Shown here: positions 44,970-53,446 of the stretch, in pieces | Layout of the letters: every line of letters starts with the position of its first letter | Numbering within the stretch: position 1 is the stretch's first letter | Source: Anaerococcus porci | Lineage (GTDB): Bacteria > Bacillota > Clostridia > Tissierellales > Peptoniphilaceae | Assembly (NCBI RefSeq): GCF_009696575.1 | Contig: NZ_VULQ01000001.1 | Span: 243,806 to 307,805, forward strand | Direction of reading: 5' to 3' | Length of the DNA: 64,000 bases | Notes under the pieces: generated by a model | The model's input: the letters and a program-made list of their open reading frames with translations, nothing else | The model's database searches: none | Told to the model about the DNA's origin: nothing | Position numbers and translations under genes: made by a program

Positions 44970-45638
44970 TTGAAAATATTAATGATTGAAGATGATAGCA
45001 CAATTGCATTTGCCGTAAAGACTTATTTAAAAAAATATAGTATAAAAACTGTTGTCTATGATAAACTTTCTAGTTTAGAAAATATAAATTTTAGTGATTT
45101 TGATTTAATCTTGCTTGATGCAAATCTTCCTGATGGCTCTGGTTTTAATTTTTTAAAATACTTAAGGGAATTTTCAGATATCCCTATTATTATGCTTACG
45201 GTTAAAAGTGAAGATCAATATGTTGTTAAAGGACTTTCTCAAGGAGCTGATGACTATATTACTAAGCCCTTTTCTCTTTCTATACTCAAAGCAAGAATTG
45301 ACAATGTATTTAGAAGAAAGGTCAAAAAGACGGATACTTTAATATTTAAAGATTTAACTTTAGATTTTACATCGAAATCAGCTAGTATTGATGGAGTAAA
45401 CATAGACCTTAACTTAAAAGAATTTTCTATTCTTGAAATGCTTTTAGAAAATCAAAATATAAATCTTTTTAGAGAAAAAATGCTTGATTATGTATGGGGT
45501 TATGATTTATATGAAGTAAATGACAATACCTTGACAGTGACGATAAAAAGATTAAGATCTAAGCTTGGTAGATATGGAAAGCATATTAAAACGGTTAGAG
45601 GGATTGGATATAGGTGGGACAATGACTCTTTGGAATAA
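44970..45638 (+). CDS. OmpR-family response regulator
   Basis: 222 residues: receiver domain (acidic IEDD, phospho-Asp in LILLDANLPDGSGF, Lys in DDYITKPFS) and a winged-helix DNA-binding domain (LNLKEFSILEMLLENQNINLFREKMLDYVWG..NTLTVTIKRLRSKLG..IKTVRGIGYRW). The start is TTG, with GGAG spaced 7 bp; no better ATG is available since the next residue block is the acidic pocket. The 3' end overlaps the sensor kinase. It probably controls the ABC transporter at 46716. Confidence 0.93.
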   Translation: MKILMIEDDSTIAFAVKTYLKKYSIKTVVYDKLSSLENINFSDFDLILLDANLPDGSGFNFLKYLREFSDIPIIMLTVKSEDQYVVKGLSQGADDYITKPFSLSILKARIDNVFRRKVKKTDTLIFKDLTLDFTSKSASIDGVNIDLNLKEFSILEMLLENQNINLFREKMLDYVWGYDLYEVNDNTLTVTIKRLRSKLGRYGKHIKTVRGIGYRWDNDSLE

Positions 45639-46608
45639 ATACAAAAATATTATTTTAATAGTAACACTAAATTTATTGCTATGCCTTATAGTTGTTTATC
45701 TTAGTCCTAGATTTGATATTCTAACACTTTTAGGATTTTTGTTAATAAATCTTTTTTTATTTCTATTGCTTGTAAAAAGGGAGAAGAAAAAAGAAAGGGA
45801 ATTGGATGACAAAATAAATAATATTTTTCTTCTCTTGCATTCGTTAAATATAGATTCTAGCAATGAGGAAATAAGAGATGATGAATTTGGAAAATTAAGA
45901 GATGAAATAATAAAAATAATATTAGAAAACAAGCGAATTGCTGATAATTCAGAAAAGAACAAAGAAACTTTGAGAGAATACACAGAAGATATCGCACATC
46001 AGATAAAAACACCCTTAACTGGATCTTTACTACTAATTGACCTATTGGAAGGCAGTGAAGATAAAAATTCAAAAGAATACATCACTAGGCTTAGAGATAA
46101 TTTACTAAGGCTTTACAATTTGGCGGATATTTTGTTAGAACTTGCTTCTCTTGATTCAGGTACAATTGAAATGTCAAAAGATAAAGTTTCGGTTAAGGAA
46201 TTTGTGGAAGAAATAATTATAAATATTTCCGACTATTTTTCAACGAGTGATGTCAATATCTCTCTTCATGGAGATGACTTCATCCTTATATGTGATAAAG
46301 ATTGGACTTATGAAGCAGTCTTTAATGTTGTAAAAAATGGAATAGAAGCAACGAAAAATAAGCATATTGAAATATATCTTAAAGAAACGAATTTGTATAA
46401 AAGTATAATTGTGGAAGATTTTTCTGAAGGTATGAATAAACAAATGCTTGAGAAAGTTCTCAAGCGTTTTTATAAAGCAAATCCCAAATCAAAAGGCTAT
46501 GGTATTGGTCTTCCTATGGCGAAGTCCGTTATGGAAAAACAAAATGGGGAATTGTTATATCATAGAGGGAAAAAATCAAATACATTTGAATTAAGATTTT
46601 ATAATTGA
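45622..46608 (+). CDS. intramembrane-sensing histidine kinase
   Basis: 328 residues. Two adjacent N-terminal membrane helices joined by a very short outside loop (SPRFDI), so there is no extracellular sensor domain: the BceS-type arrangement in which the kinase senses through its ABC transporter. H-box in YTEDIAHQIKTPLTGS; N-box FNVVKNGIEATKN; G-box GYGIGLPMAKSVM. The frame is open from 45565, but the ATG at 45622 (MTLWNKYKN) overlaps the regulator stop by 17 bp and starts the first membrane helix. Confidence 0.93.
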   Translation: MTLWNKYKNIILIVTLNLLLCLIVVYLSPRFDILTLLGFLLINLFLFLLLVKREKKKERELDDKINNIFLLLHSLNIDSSNEEIRDDEFGKLRDEIIKIILENKRIADNSEKNKETLREYTEDIAHQIKTPLTGSLLLIDLLEGSEDKNSKEYITRLRDNLLRLYNLADILLELASLDSGTIEMSKDKVSVKEFVEEIIINISDYFSTSDVNISLHGDDFILICDKDWTYEAVFNVVKNGIEATKNKHIEIYLKETNLYKSIIVEDFSEGMNKQMLEKVLKRFYKANPKSKGYGIGLPMAKSVMEKQNGELLYHRGKKSNTFELRFYN

Positions 46609-46616
46609 TTTGATTT

Positions 46617-46655
46617 AAAGACTTTGTTTTAAAAATAAAAACTTAGTCTTTTTTT
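46617..46655 (+). terminator. terminator after the histidine kinase gene
   Basis: AAAGACT..GTTTT and AAAAC..AGTCTTT form a two-part stem followed by T7. It separates the two-component genes from the ABC transporter genes. Confidence 0.8.
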
Positions 46656-46658
46656 CTA

Positions 46659-46687
46659 GTCACTTTCCTGTCACTTAAGTCTATTAT
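46659..46687 (+). promoter_or_regulatory. probable response-regulator site and promoter of the ABC transporter genes
   Basis: Direct repeat GTCACTT (46659-46665) and GTCACTT (46670-46676), period 11 bp, the spacing used by OmpR-family dimers. A TATTAT -10 (46682-46687) follows; the place of the -35 (46659-46664) is occupied by the first repeat and has no consensus -35, as in activator-dependent promoters. The ATPase start is 28 bp further, with SD AAGGAGG. Confidence 0.6.
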
Positions 46688-46715
46688 TATCTAAATAAGA
46701 TTAAGGAGGGACAAT

Positions 46716-47405
46716 ATGAATATAGTTAAAACTGTAGATTTATCAAGGACATATAATAATGGAGTAGAAGTAAAGGCTCTTTCAAATGTGAATTTTACAA
46801 TGGAAAAAGGGGATCTAGTAGCAATTATTGGAGATAGTGGTTCGGGAAAATCTACTTTACTTCATCTTCTTGCAGGAGTAGATAATCCTACTAGTGGAGA
46901 TATCTTTATTCAGGATAAAAATATTACCAAACTCAATAAAGACGAAATGACCGTATTTCGCAGGAGAAATATTGGCGTCGTTTATCAATTTTTTAACTTA
47001 ATTCCCAATATTAATATTAGAAAGAATATATTACTTCCTCTTTTACTAGATAATAAGAAAGTAGATGAAGAATATTTCAAAGAGATTTTATCACTTTTAG
47101 GAATTGAGGATAAACTCGACAGATATCCGAAACAATTATCTGGTGGCGAGCAACAGAGGGTTGCCATTGCCAGAAGTCTTGTTACAAGACCAGCTATAAT
47201 TTTAGCAGATGAGCCCACAGGTAATTTAGATAGAAGAAATTCAGAAGAAATTACGGGACTCTTTAGACTTGTAAACAAAAGATTAAATTCCACGATCATG
47301 ATAATAACTCACGATGAAAAAGTTGCAAATTCTTGCAATAAAGTTTATAAGATGGTGGATGGCAGATTAAATTTCTTAGGAGATGAGTCTTATGAAAATC
47401 ATTAA
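46716..47405 (+). CDS. ABC transporter ATP-binding protein (MacB/BceA type)
   Basis: 229 residues: Walker A GDSGSGKST, Q-loop YQFFNLIP, signature LSGGEQQRVAIARSL, Walker B IILADEPTGNLD, H-loop ITHDEKV. The sequence type is that of ATPases serving FtsX-like permeases in lipoprotein release or antimicrobial-peptide resistance. Its 3' end overlaps the permease. Probably works with the two-component system next to it. Confidence 0.94.
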   Translation: MNIVKTVDLSRTYNNGVEVKALSNVNFTMEKGDLVAIIGDSGSGKSTLLHLLAGVDNPTSGDIFIQDKNITKLNKDEMTVFRRRNIGVVYQFFNLIPNINIRKNILLPLLLDNKKVDEEYFKEILSLLGIEDKLDRYPKQLSGGEQQRVAIARSLVTRPAIILADEPTGNLDRRNSEEITGLFRLVNKRLNSTIMIITHDEKVANSCNKVYKMVDGRLNFLGDESYENH

Positions 47406-49890
47406 TGATCTTGCCGATGCAGCAGTAAAAAACAACAAAAAAGATACCTTAGCTATTAAAATTTCAATTCTATTGGCTGTTATACTTTTAGGGACCATTA
47501 TTTTTATTTATGATTCTCTAAGACTTGATCAGTATAATTATGTAAAGAAAACGTTTGGTACCTATCACGTTTCAATAACAGAAGTTGATGAAAAATTCTA
47601 TGACAGATTAAAAAGCGATAAGGATATAGAAAAAATTTCTTTCAACAAAGCTATAAAGACAGATTTAAATGCGACTATTTATGAGAATGGGGATAAAAGT
47701 AGTCTATTAGGCTATGAGGTAAAAAGAGGAAGAATGCCGGAAAATACAAATGAGCTTTTAGTTCCGGGAGAGTTTTTAATAAAAAATAAACAGTACCATT
47801 TAGGCTCAGAAATCAAACTCAAGGAAAAGACCTATACTATAGTTGGCATTTACGATGACTTCGAGCACTCCTTCGAAGAATCTCTGCTTATAGGTCTTGC
47901 TGCCAGTGATAAAAAGGAAGACTTCTTCAAGGACGGCTGTGGACTTGAAGCACAGATCTGGTTTAAAAATTTAAGGGACACTTATACTAAGACTAGAGAG
48001 ATTTTATCTGAGATGAATATAGACGAAAAGCATGCCTTGGACATTGGGAGATTATTTTATAATAAAGATATTTTGGAATATAAGATGGTCTATCCAAATG
48101 GTGTTATACCTCCTAAAAATGTAGTGAGTTCAGCAATTGAGAAATATGGAGCCGCCATCCTTCTTTGCATACTTTTTGCCTTTATCATATATGGTGCTTT
48201 TAATGTTTGGAATAATAGAGATTTGCGCGAGATTGCCCTATTAAAAAGTGTAGGTATGACGAAAAGACAGGTTAAAAAAATGGTTAGGCTCAAAGCACTA
48301 AAACTTTCGACTCTTCCAATAGCACTTGGAATAATTCTGTCTTGGGCTTTTGCTAACCTACTTATGTATTTAATGTGGCTTAACAATGCCATCTCATATA
48401 AAAATATATCTAACATTTTGGGGGAAATCGTAAAATCTCAAAGCTTCCATTTTATATTTCCAAGGGTAGGATCTATTATAATCGTTATTTTACTATCGCT
48501 GTTAATGGTTTATCTCTCAGCAAAAATGCCGGCAAAAAGAAGTTCAAAATTAAAAATTATTGAAGGGTTAAATGGAATTACAGAAAAAAATATTAAATTG
48601 GGCAAGTCAAAAATAAATGGTCCAATAGAAAAAACTCTTGCAAAAGATTATTATAGATCTTATAGGTCAACTTATAAAATTATTGTATTTTCAATGGCGC
48701 TTTCAGCCTTTGTCTTAACGATATTTTTAGTCGGCCAATCTTATAGACACTTAAATGAAAAATATAACAACTACAAAAGTCCTTATAATTTTAAATCTAG
48801 TATTTATAGAGGCGATTTTTTGGATAAAAATCTTGTGAAGGATTTGGAAAAAGTCAAAGGCATAGATCAATTGCACATCTATCAAAAAAATGATACAAAG
48901 TTTTATGTAGATGACAATAAAGATTTTATTTCTAAGGATTTAAAAGAATCGTTAGATAGCGGTAAAAAAACGAAAGACAAATTATATGCAAGGATATACA
49001 CCTTGACAGACGCGGATTTTGAAAAGCTTTTAAAAGAAAATAATCTTTCAAAAGCCTCTTATATATTGCTTAATAAAATAGCAAAAGAGAACAAGACGCC
49101 TTATGCCTTTAAGGAATATATAAATATCTCTGATAAGAAAAACGGAGAAGTTTCCTTAAGATACTATAATAAGTATGCGGAGTCAATGCCGGTGAAGATA
49201 GATGGAACAATAGATGAAATGCCCTATGATTTAGAAGCATACGATAGTAATGAGATAGCCATATTTACCGGCGAAAGTAATTTTAAAGAATTTGTAGAAA
49301 AATATGGAATAGATAAGTCAAACCCCGTTTACTATTACTCTGTAAAATTTAAAGTGGAAAATAATAAAGACAAAGTCTTTGGAGAAGCTGAAAATGTGAT
49401 TTCCACCTATGTTTCAAAGTCAGACCACGACACTACCACAGATATTGTAAAGGCAGCCATGGATAAAGAAGAGAGAAGAAATACAGGTTTATTGAATTTA
49501 GCCATCCAAATTATTCTTATAACCATCGCTCTTTCTAACGCCTACAATAGTTTCAAGGGAAATCTTAGAGCGAGAAGTACTGATTTCAAGCTTTTATCGA
49601 CTACAGGTATGACAGAAAAGCAAATGAGAAAGATGGTCTTCTTAGAAGGAAAGAGCTTATTCGTAAATATTTTACTAGCTTATATCCTGATGTTTTTTGC
49701 AGGAATAACCGCAAGAGCATATAGAAGTGATTATAACTTATCCTTTGCAATAAAAGAGCTTATCTTAAATATAAACTATCTTCCAATTTTAATAATATTT
49801 ATATTAATAATCTTTGGAATTATACTTGCAATAAGCAGTGGGTTAAAAATAATGAGAGATAATTCAAATAAATCTTTTAAAGATACCTAA
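47392..49890 (+). CDS. FtsX-family ABC transporter permease, two-module
   Basis: 832 residues. One N-terminal helix (about residues 22-40), an outside domain of about 200 residues, three helices (about 255-385), then a second module with a helix (about 427-447), an outside domain of about 230 residues and three C-terminal helices. This is a tandem MacB/FtsX layout with two FtsX domains (EIALLKSVGMTKRQVKKMV and DFKLLSTTGMTEKQMRKMV are the paired coupling segments). Likely resists or senses a membrane-active peptide. The ATG at 47392 has GGAG spaced 9 bp; the one at 47383 is directly on the SD. Confidence 0.88.
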   Translation: MKIINDLADAAVKNNKKDTLAIKISILLAVILLGTIIFIYDSLRLDQYNYVKKTFGTYHVSITEVDEKFYDRLKSDKDIEKISFNKAIKTDLNATIYENGDKSSLLGYEVKRGRMPENTNELLVPGEFLIKNKQYHLGSEIKLKEKTYTIVGIYDDFEHSFEESLLIGLAASDKKEDFFKDGCGLEAQIWFKNLRDTYTKTREILSEMNIDEKHALDIGRLFYNKDILEYKMVYPNGVIPPKNVVSSAIEKYGAAILLCILFAFIIYGAFNVWNNRDLREIALLKSVGMTKRQVKKMVRLKALKLSTLPIALGIILSWAFANLLMYLMWLNNAISYKNISNILGEIVKSQSFHFIFPRVGSIIIVILLSLLMVYLSAKMPAKRSSKLKIIEGLNGITEKNIKLGKSKINGPIEKTLAKDYYRSYRSTYKIIVFSMALSAFVLTIFLVGQSYRHLNEKYNNYKSPYNFKSSIYRGDFLDKNLVKDLEKVKGIDQLHIYQKNDTKFYVDDNKDFISKDLKESLDSGKKTKDKLYARIYTLTDADFEKLLKENNLSKASYILLNKIAKENKTPYAFKEYINISDKKNGEVSLRYYNKYAESMPVKIDGTIDEMPYDLEAYDSNEIAIFTGESNFKEFVEKYGIDKSNPVYYYSVKFKVENNKDKVFGEAENVISTYVSKSDHDTTTDIVKAAMDKEERRNTGLLNLAIQIILITIALSNAYNSFKGNLRARSTDFKLLSTTGMTEKQMRKMVFLEGKSLFVNILLAYILMFFAGITARAYRSDYNLSFAIKELILNINYLPILIIFILIIFGIILAISSGLKIMRDNSNKSFKDT

Positions 49891-49920
49891 AAATTAAGGG
49901 ATTATTGAAAATTATGAATT

Positions 49921-50043
49921 TCTAACCTTGCATCATTACAAGTTACTCATAGACAATTTGAAAGTAGTCTAACACTCAAGAAATCCAAATTGTCGTGAAG
50001 GAGCTTGTACTGATGCAGGGATTAATTCATTCTGCAAGAGACC
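49921..50043. repeat. interspersed hairpin repeat, copy B
   Basis: Left arm TTGCATCATTACAAGTTA (49928-49945) is identical to that of copy A; right arm CTTGTACTGATGCAG (50004-50018), then GGATTAATTCATTCTGCAAGAGACC, parallel to copy A's tail. A second, inner stem ACAATTTG/CAAATTGT is present here only. The remaining 210 bp to the next gene is AT-rich with nothing else seen. Confidence 0.65.
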
Positions 50044-50254
50044 TTAATTTTTATAAATACTCTTAAAATCAGTTTTTATAAAGCTAATCTCTCAAAAAAT
50101 TTTTGTCTATTAAAAGTTATTTCAATCCCCTATTTGAATACTAAATTTAATTTCTTTTCATCATAAATTAATATTATAGTTAAAACTTTTAGATAAGTTT
50201 CATTATAGATTTCTATTTCTAATATTTGCTTTCTATGAATACTTATAATTTTTA

Positions 50255-51727
50255 TTAACTTTTTAGTAAATTTCTTAATCTCATATAATTAGTATGCGAA
50301 ATATTATTCTTTAAAAACTTTGTTATTTTTTCTTTTCTATTTAATGGGTTTATTGGATAATTTAGTAGTTTTTCATCCAACAATTTTAGTACATCTATAT
50401 ATACTTCATGTTTACCACAATTTTTTTCTAGAGATGCTTGCCAAAATCTTAGAAAAATTTCTCTATTATTGAATGGAGGAAATTCTTCATTAGCTATATC
50501 AGACTCAGCTTGATATAATGTTCCCCAATTACCAGTAATTATTTCCCATCTAAATAACTTCATTGGTATTATATCTTCATGTTCTTCTAATAATGGCTTT
50601 ATGCTATCAAGCCATTGATCAAGATATTTATTAAAATAATCAATATCTTTAGGTATGCCAATTAATTTTGAAAGTTCTGCACCATCTTTTGCATCGTCTT
50701 TATCAAAATCATGTGCTATTACTTCGGCAACATTTCCTGTTATGATATATGGATTATCAAACCTATCATATATGGCTTGAATAGTTAAGTTTTTAGGTAA
50801 CTTTCTAGCGCTTTCAATACTACGTTCATATATATCTAAAAAATCTTCTCTTAATTCTTCTAAATTATTTAAAATTATTAATTCTTCACCATAGTCAGAT
50901 AAAATTTTCTTAGGTATATAGACATCAGAACTTTTTTCAGTAAGAAAATTCATAGTAGATACAAAGGCCTTAATGTCTAAATTTGCCTTATGGATTGCAC
51001 CTAACATAATTCTTGAATCTAGCCCTGAGGATATAGATAAAAATACATTATCTGTCCTAGAATATAAAGCCTTAATTTCATTAACTAATATATCAGCTAC
51101 CCTTTTAATGTTTTCTTCATATCCGGTCTTGTCAATATCTATCCAAAATCTAAAAGTCTTTCTTTTTATAACGTCTAGGTAGGTATTAGGTAAAACTTTA
51201 AAAATATTATCATAAATAGTTCCATCTATATACCATTCATCTTCGTTTATTCTATAAAATTTTGAATTAATAAATTTTAGAAGTTTTGGATCCTTTGATA
51301 AATTTTGTTCTTTATAATAATTAATTATAGCAATGCTAGAACCTATTAACAATTCATTGTTTTTAGTATAGAATAATCGTCTTAATGAAGCAGGATCAGT
51401 TAATATTTTTAATTCATTATCCCTATCAAAAATAATTAACCATCTTCCTCCAAGATTAATAGTAAGTTCAGCCATCGATTTAAAGTTTCTTGATTTTTTA
51501 GCTATATTTTTTATAATATCACTATTTGACCAGCTGATATGATCTGGATCAACAGCGAATCCTAAAAGTATAAATTTTGTTTCATCATTTTCTTCAATTT
51601 CAATATTTAAGTCTTTATGATTATATAGTACAAGCTCATTTGAAAGTTGTGTCTTATTCCAGTTTAGTTTATTATCAATATTTTTTCCAATTATAAATTG
51701 CCTTCTAAATAATAGTTCCTTTTCCAT
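50255..51727 (-). CDS. asparagine synthase-like protein, orphan
   Basis: 490 residues. The C-terminal half is an asparagine-synthase ATP-pyrophosphatase domain with PP-loop FLSISSGLDSRIMLGAI (SSGLDS). The N-terminal half resembles the class II glutaminase fold (LGGRWLIIFDRDNELKILTDPASLRRLFYT) but starts MEKEL, so the catalytic Cys at position 2 is missing and glutamine cannot be used as ammonia donor. Similar proteins amidate or cyclise special substrates (lasso peptide McjC, antibiotic and surface-polymer enzymes). No precursor peptide or partner gene is evident nearby. SD GGAGGCA. Confidence 0.8.
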   Translation of the reverse strand: MEKELLFRRQFIIGKNIDNKLNWNKTQLSNELVLYNHKDLNIEIEENDETKFILLGFAVDPDHISWSNSDIIKNIAKKSRNFKSMAELTINLGGRWLIIFDRDNELKILTDPASLRRLFYTKNNELLIGSSIAIINYYKEQNLSKDPKLLKFINSKFYRINEDEWYIDGTIYDNIFKVLPNTYLDVIKRKTFRFWIDIDKTGYEENIKRVADILVNEIKALYSRTDNVFLSISSGLDSRIMLGAIHKANLDIKAFVSTMNFLTEKSSDVYIPKKILSDYGEELIILNNLEELREDFLDIYERSIESARKLPKNLTIQAIYDRFDNPYIITGNVAEVIAHDFDKDDAKDGAELSKLIGIPKDIDYFNKYLDQWLDSIKPLLEEHEDIIPMKLFRWEIITGNWGTLYQAESDIANEEFPPFNNREIFLRFWQASLEKNCGKHEVYIDVLKLLDEKLLNYPINPLNRKEKITKFLKNNISHTNYMRLRNLLKS

Positions 51728-51764
51728 ATTGCCTCCAATTAATTAATTTAATTATGATAATTAA

Positions 51765-52658
51765 TTATATAAAAGACTTACCGAAAAAAGCAAGTATTAA
51801 TTCTTTTGCAATTTCTGAAGTTTTGTTTTTATCATCAAGACTAGGGTTTACCTCTACTAATTCAAATCCCTTTATCTTTTCTTCTTTTCCAAAAAGAGAT
51901 AGGATAAGTCTTGCTTGATTATAGTTTAACCCTCCCCTGACAGGAACTCCAGTACCTGGTGCTATATCACAATCCATGGAGTCTATATCAAATGATAGGT
52001 AAATAGATGAAAGATTTCCAAGATAAACCATAGACTTCCTTACTATTTCTTCTATACCATATTTATATACATCAGCCATTGAAAAATATTTTATATTTTT
52101 TTCTTTTATTATTAGCTCTTCTCCCTTATCTATATCTCTTATAGCAATGTAGACAAGATTTTGAGGATTTAATTTATAGCTTCCACCTATATTATTCAAC
52201 TTATTAGAACAAAGACCCATAAGCGCTGCAACAGGCATACCATGAACATTACCTGTTGGTGATGATTTTTCAGTGTTTATATCTGCATGGGCATCTATAT
52301 ATATGAGTCCAGGATTCTTGTATTTCTTTAAAAACGCCTTAAAGCTTGGAAGGACCAAAGAGTGGTCTCCTCCTAATATCAATGGAAAAGACTGTCTTTG
52401 GTAGATTTTTTCCACCTCTTCATTTATATGTGAAAGAGAAGGAAGTAGCCTATCTTCATTTGTCATATTTGATGGAAATTTTATCTTTTTATTTGAATTT
52501 TTTATATCAATATTACCAAAATCATAAATATCAAGGCCCATATCCAAAAGTTCCTCTAATAAACCTGTTAGTCTTATAGAATCTGGACCCAATCTTGTTC
52601 CAATAGTGCTAGCTCCCAAATCAATTGGGATTCCCAATACGGATATATTATCTTTCAT
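51765..52658 (-). CDS. rocF: arginase
   Basis: Hydrolyses arginine to ornithine and urea. 297 residues with all manganese-site motifs: GGDHSL, IDAHADINTEKSSPTGNVHGMP and SFDIDSMDCDIAPGTGVPVRGGL, and the N-terminal GIPIDLGAS. The SPTGNVHGMP loop favours arginase over agmatinase. It follows the RlmD-like 3' tail directly and its SD (AAGGTTAAG) lies just after that tail, so the element insertion was immediately upstream. No other arginine catabolic gene is in the window. Confidence 0.93.
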   Translation of the reverse strand: MKDNISVLGIPIDLGASTIGTRLGPDSIRLTGLLEELLDMGLDIYDFGNIDIKNSNKKIKFPSNMTNEDRLLPSLSHINEEVEKIYQRQSFPLILGGDHSLVLPSFKAFLKKYKNPGLIYIDAHADINTEKSSPTGNVHGMPVAALMGLCSNKLNNIGGSYKLNPQNLVYIAIRDIDKGEELIIKEKNIKYFSMADVYKYGIEEIVRKSMVYLGNLSSIYLSFDIDSMDCDIAPGTGVPVRGGLNYNQARLILSLFGKEEKIKGFELVEVNPSLDDKNKTSEIAKELILAFFGKSFI

Positions 52659-52678
52659 CTTAACCTTCTTTTCTGCTA

Positions 52679-52726
52679 TTATTTTCTTTTTAAAAGTGTC
52701 ACTGCTTCTACGTGCTCCATCTGAGT
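52679..52726 (-). pseudogene. 3' tail of an RlmD/RumA-like 23S rRNA (uracil-5-)-methyltransferase gene
   Basis: The frame TQMEHVEAVTLLKRK-stop is the typical C-terminus of RlmD/TrmA methyltransferases (HVExVxLLxRK). There is no methyltransferase sequence upstream; the upstream DNA belongs to a different truncated gene (52859 on) and to a recombinase module. This is what an integrative element leaves when it inserts near the 3' end of such a gene. Confidence 0.6.
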
Positions 52727-52859
52727 AAAAAGCACATAAAGTTAAAGCTGTTAAAGACAGACTTGTAAATCTAAACCATTTTAATTCTTTGTTCTGGAAT
52801 AACTATACAACATTTAAAATGTCTGTAATAATTGCTCCAATTCCTAAAATATACCACAT
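52700..52859 (-). pseudogene. small membrane protein of mobile-element type, disrupted and truncated
   Basis: From the ATG at 52859 (SD AGAGGAT): MWYILGIGAIITDILNVV, then an in-frame TAG (52805-52803), then LFQNKELKWFRFTSLSLTALTLCAFYS in the same frame, after which the similarity to this recurrent small-protein family stops at the junction with the RlmD-like tail. The pair of this gene and the next one upstream is familiar to me from Firmicute accessory regions, function unknown. Confidence 0.6.
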
Positions 52860-52882
52860 AATACTATCCTCTAAACTCTTAT

Positions 52883-53209
52883 TCAATCGACAAGTAAAAT
52901 TGTATCTATTGAATCTATCCTAAAAACAGCTATATTTTTATCTTTATTTTTATCAATATATTCAAGTTTTATCCATTCCTCATCTGAGTCTATTACAATG
53001 CCTGTAATTGATGTACTTCCAACCAATGTTAAAGCTTCATCTGTATTTATCTTACATTTATTATTTTTTAACCCTTGAATTACTATCGACATTCCTTTTC
53101 CCTCCTGATTTCTTCTTTCACTTTTTTTTAATATTTTAATAATTTTTTTTATTTCCTCACTAAATGAAATATATATAATCAATAGTGCTATTATAATTAT
53201 CCAATCCAT
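52883..53209 (-). CDS. hypothetical membrane-anchored protein (partner of the MWYIL gene)
   Basis: 108 residues: one N-terminal membrane helix (MDWIIIIALLIIYISF), a charged region, then a small beta-rich domain (INTDEALTLVGSTSITGIVIDSDEEWIKLEYIDKNKDKNIAVFRIDSIDTILLV) with the look of an Sm/SH3-like barrel. Function unknown. It lies 23 bp before the disrupted small membrane protein and is presumably co-transcribed. Intact. Confidence 0.7.
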   Translation of the reverse strand: MDWIIIIALLIIYISFSEEIKKIIKILKKSERRNQEGKGMSIVIQGLKNNKCKINTDEALTLVGSTSITGIVIDSDEEWIKLEYIDKNKDKNIAVFRIDSIDTILLVD

Positions 53210-53446
53210 TATCTAACTCCCTCTCAAAAATTCAAATTTGTCTTATCCGTCACCTCATCCATACCGTTTACACGACCTACCAAATATCCAAAGTGATGAC
53301 ACGACCCTTTCAGAATATTCATGGTGTCGCTACAAGCAAGTATTCGGGAGATATTTTTGAACGCTAATTTCAATAAAATTATTATCTCATTACCCAACCT
53401 AAAAATCATAAACCTATTGATTTCAAGCCCTTCAAAGACTCCTTAC

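Noticed and set aside
53224..53409. 61-residue frame between the recombinase and the membrane-anchored protein
   Set aside because: No SD, no recognisable features, and it lies in the probable attachment-site region.
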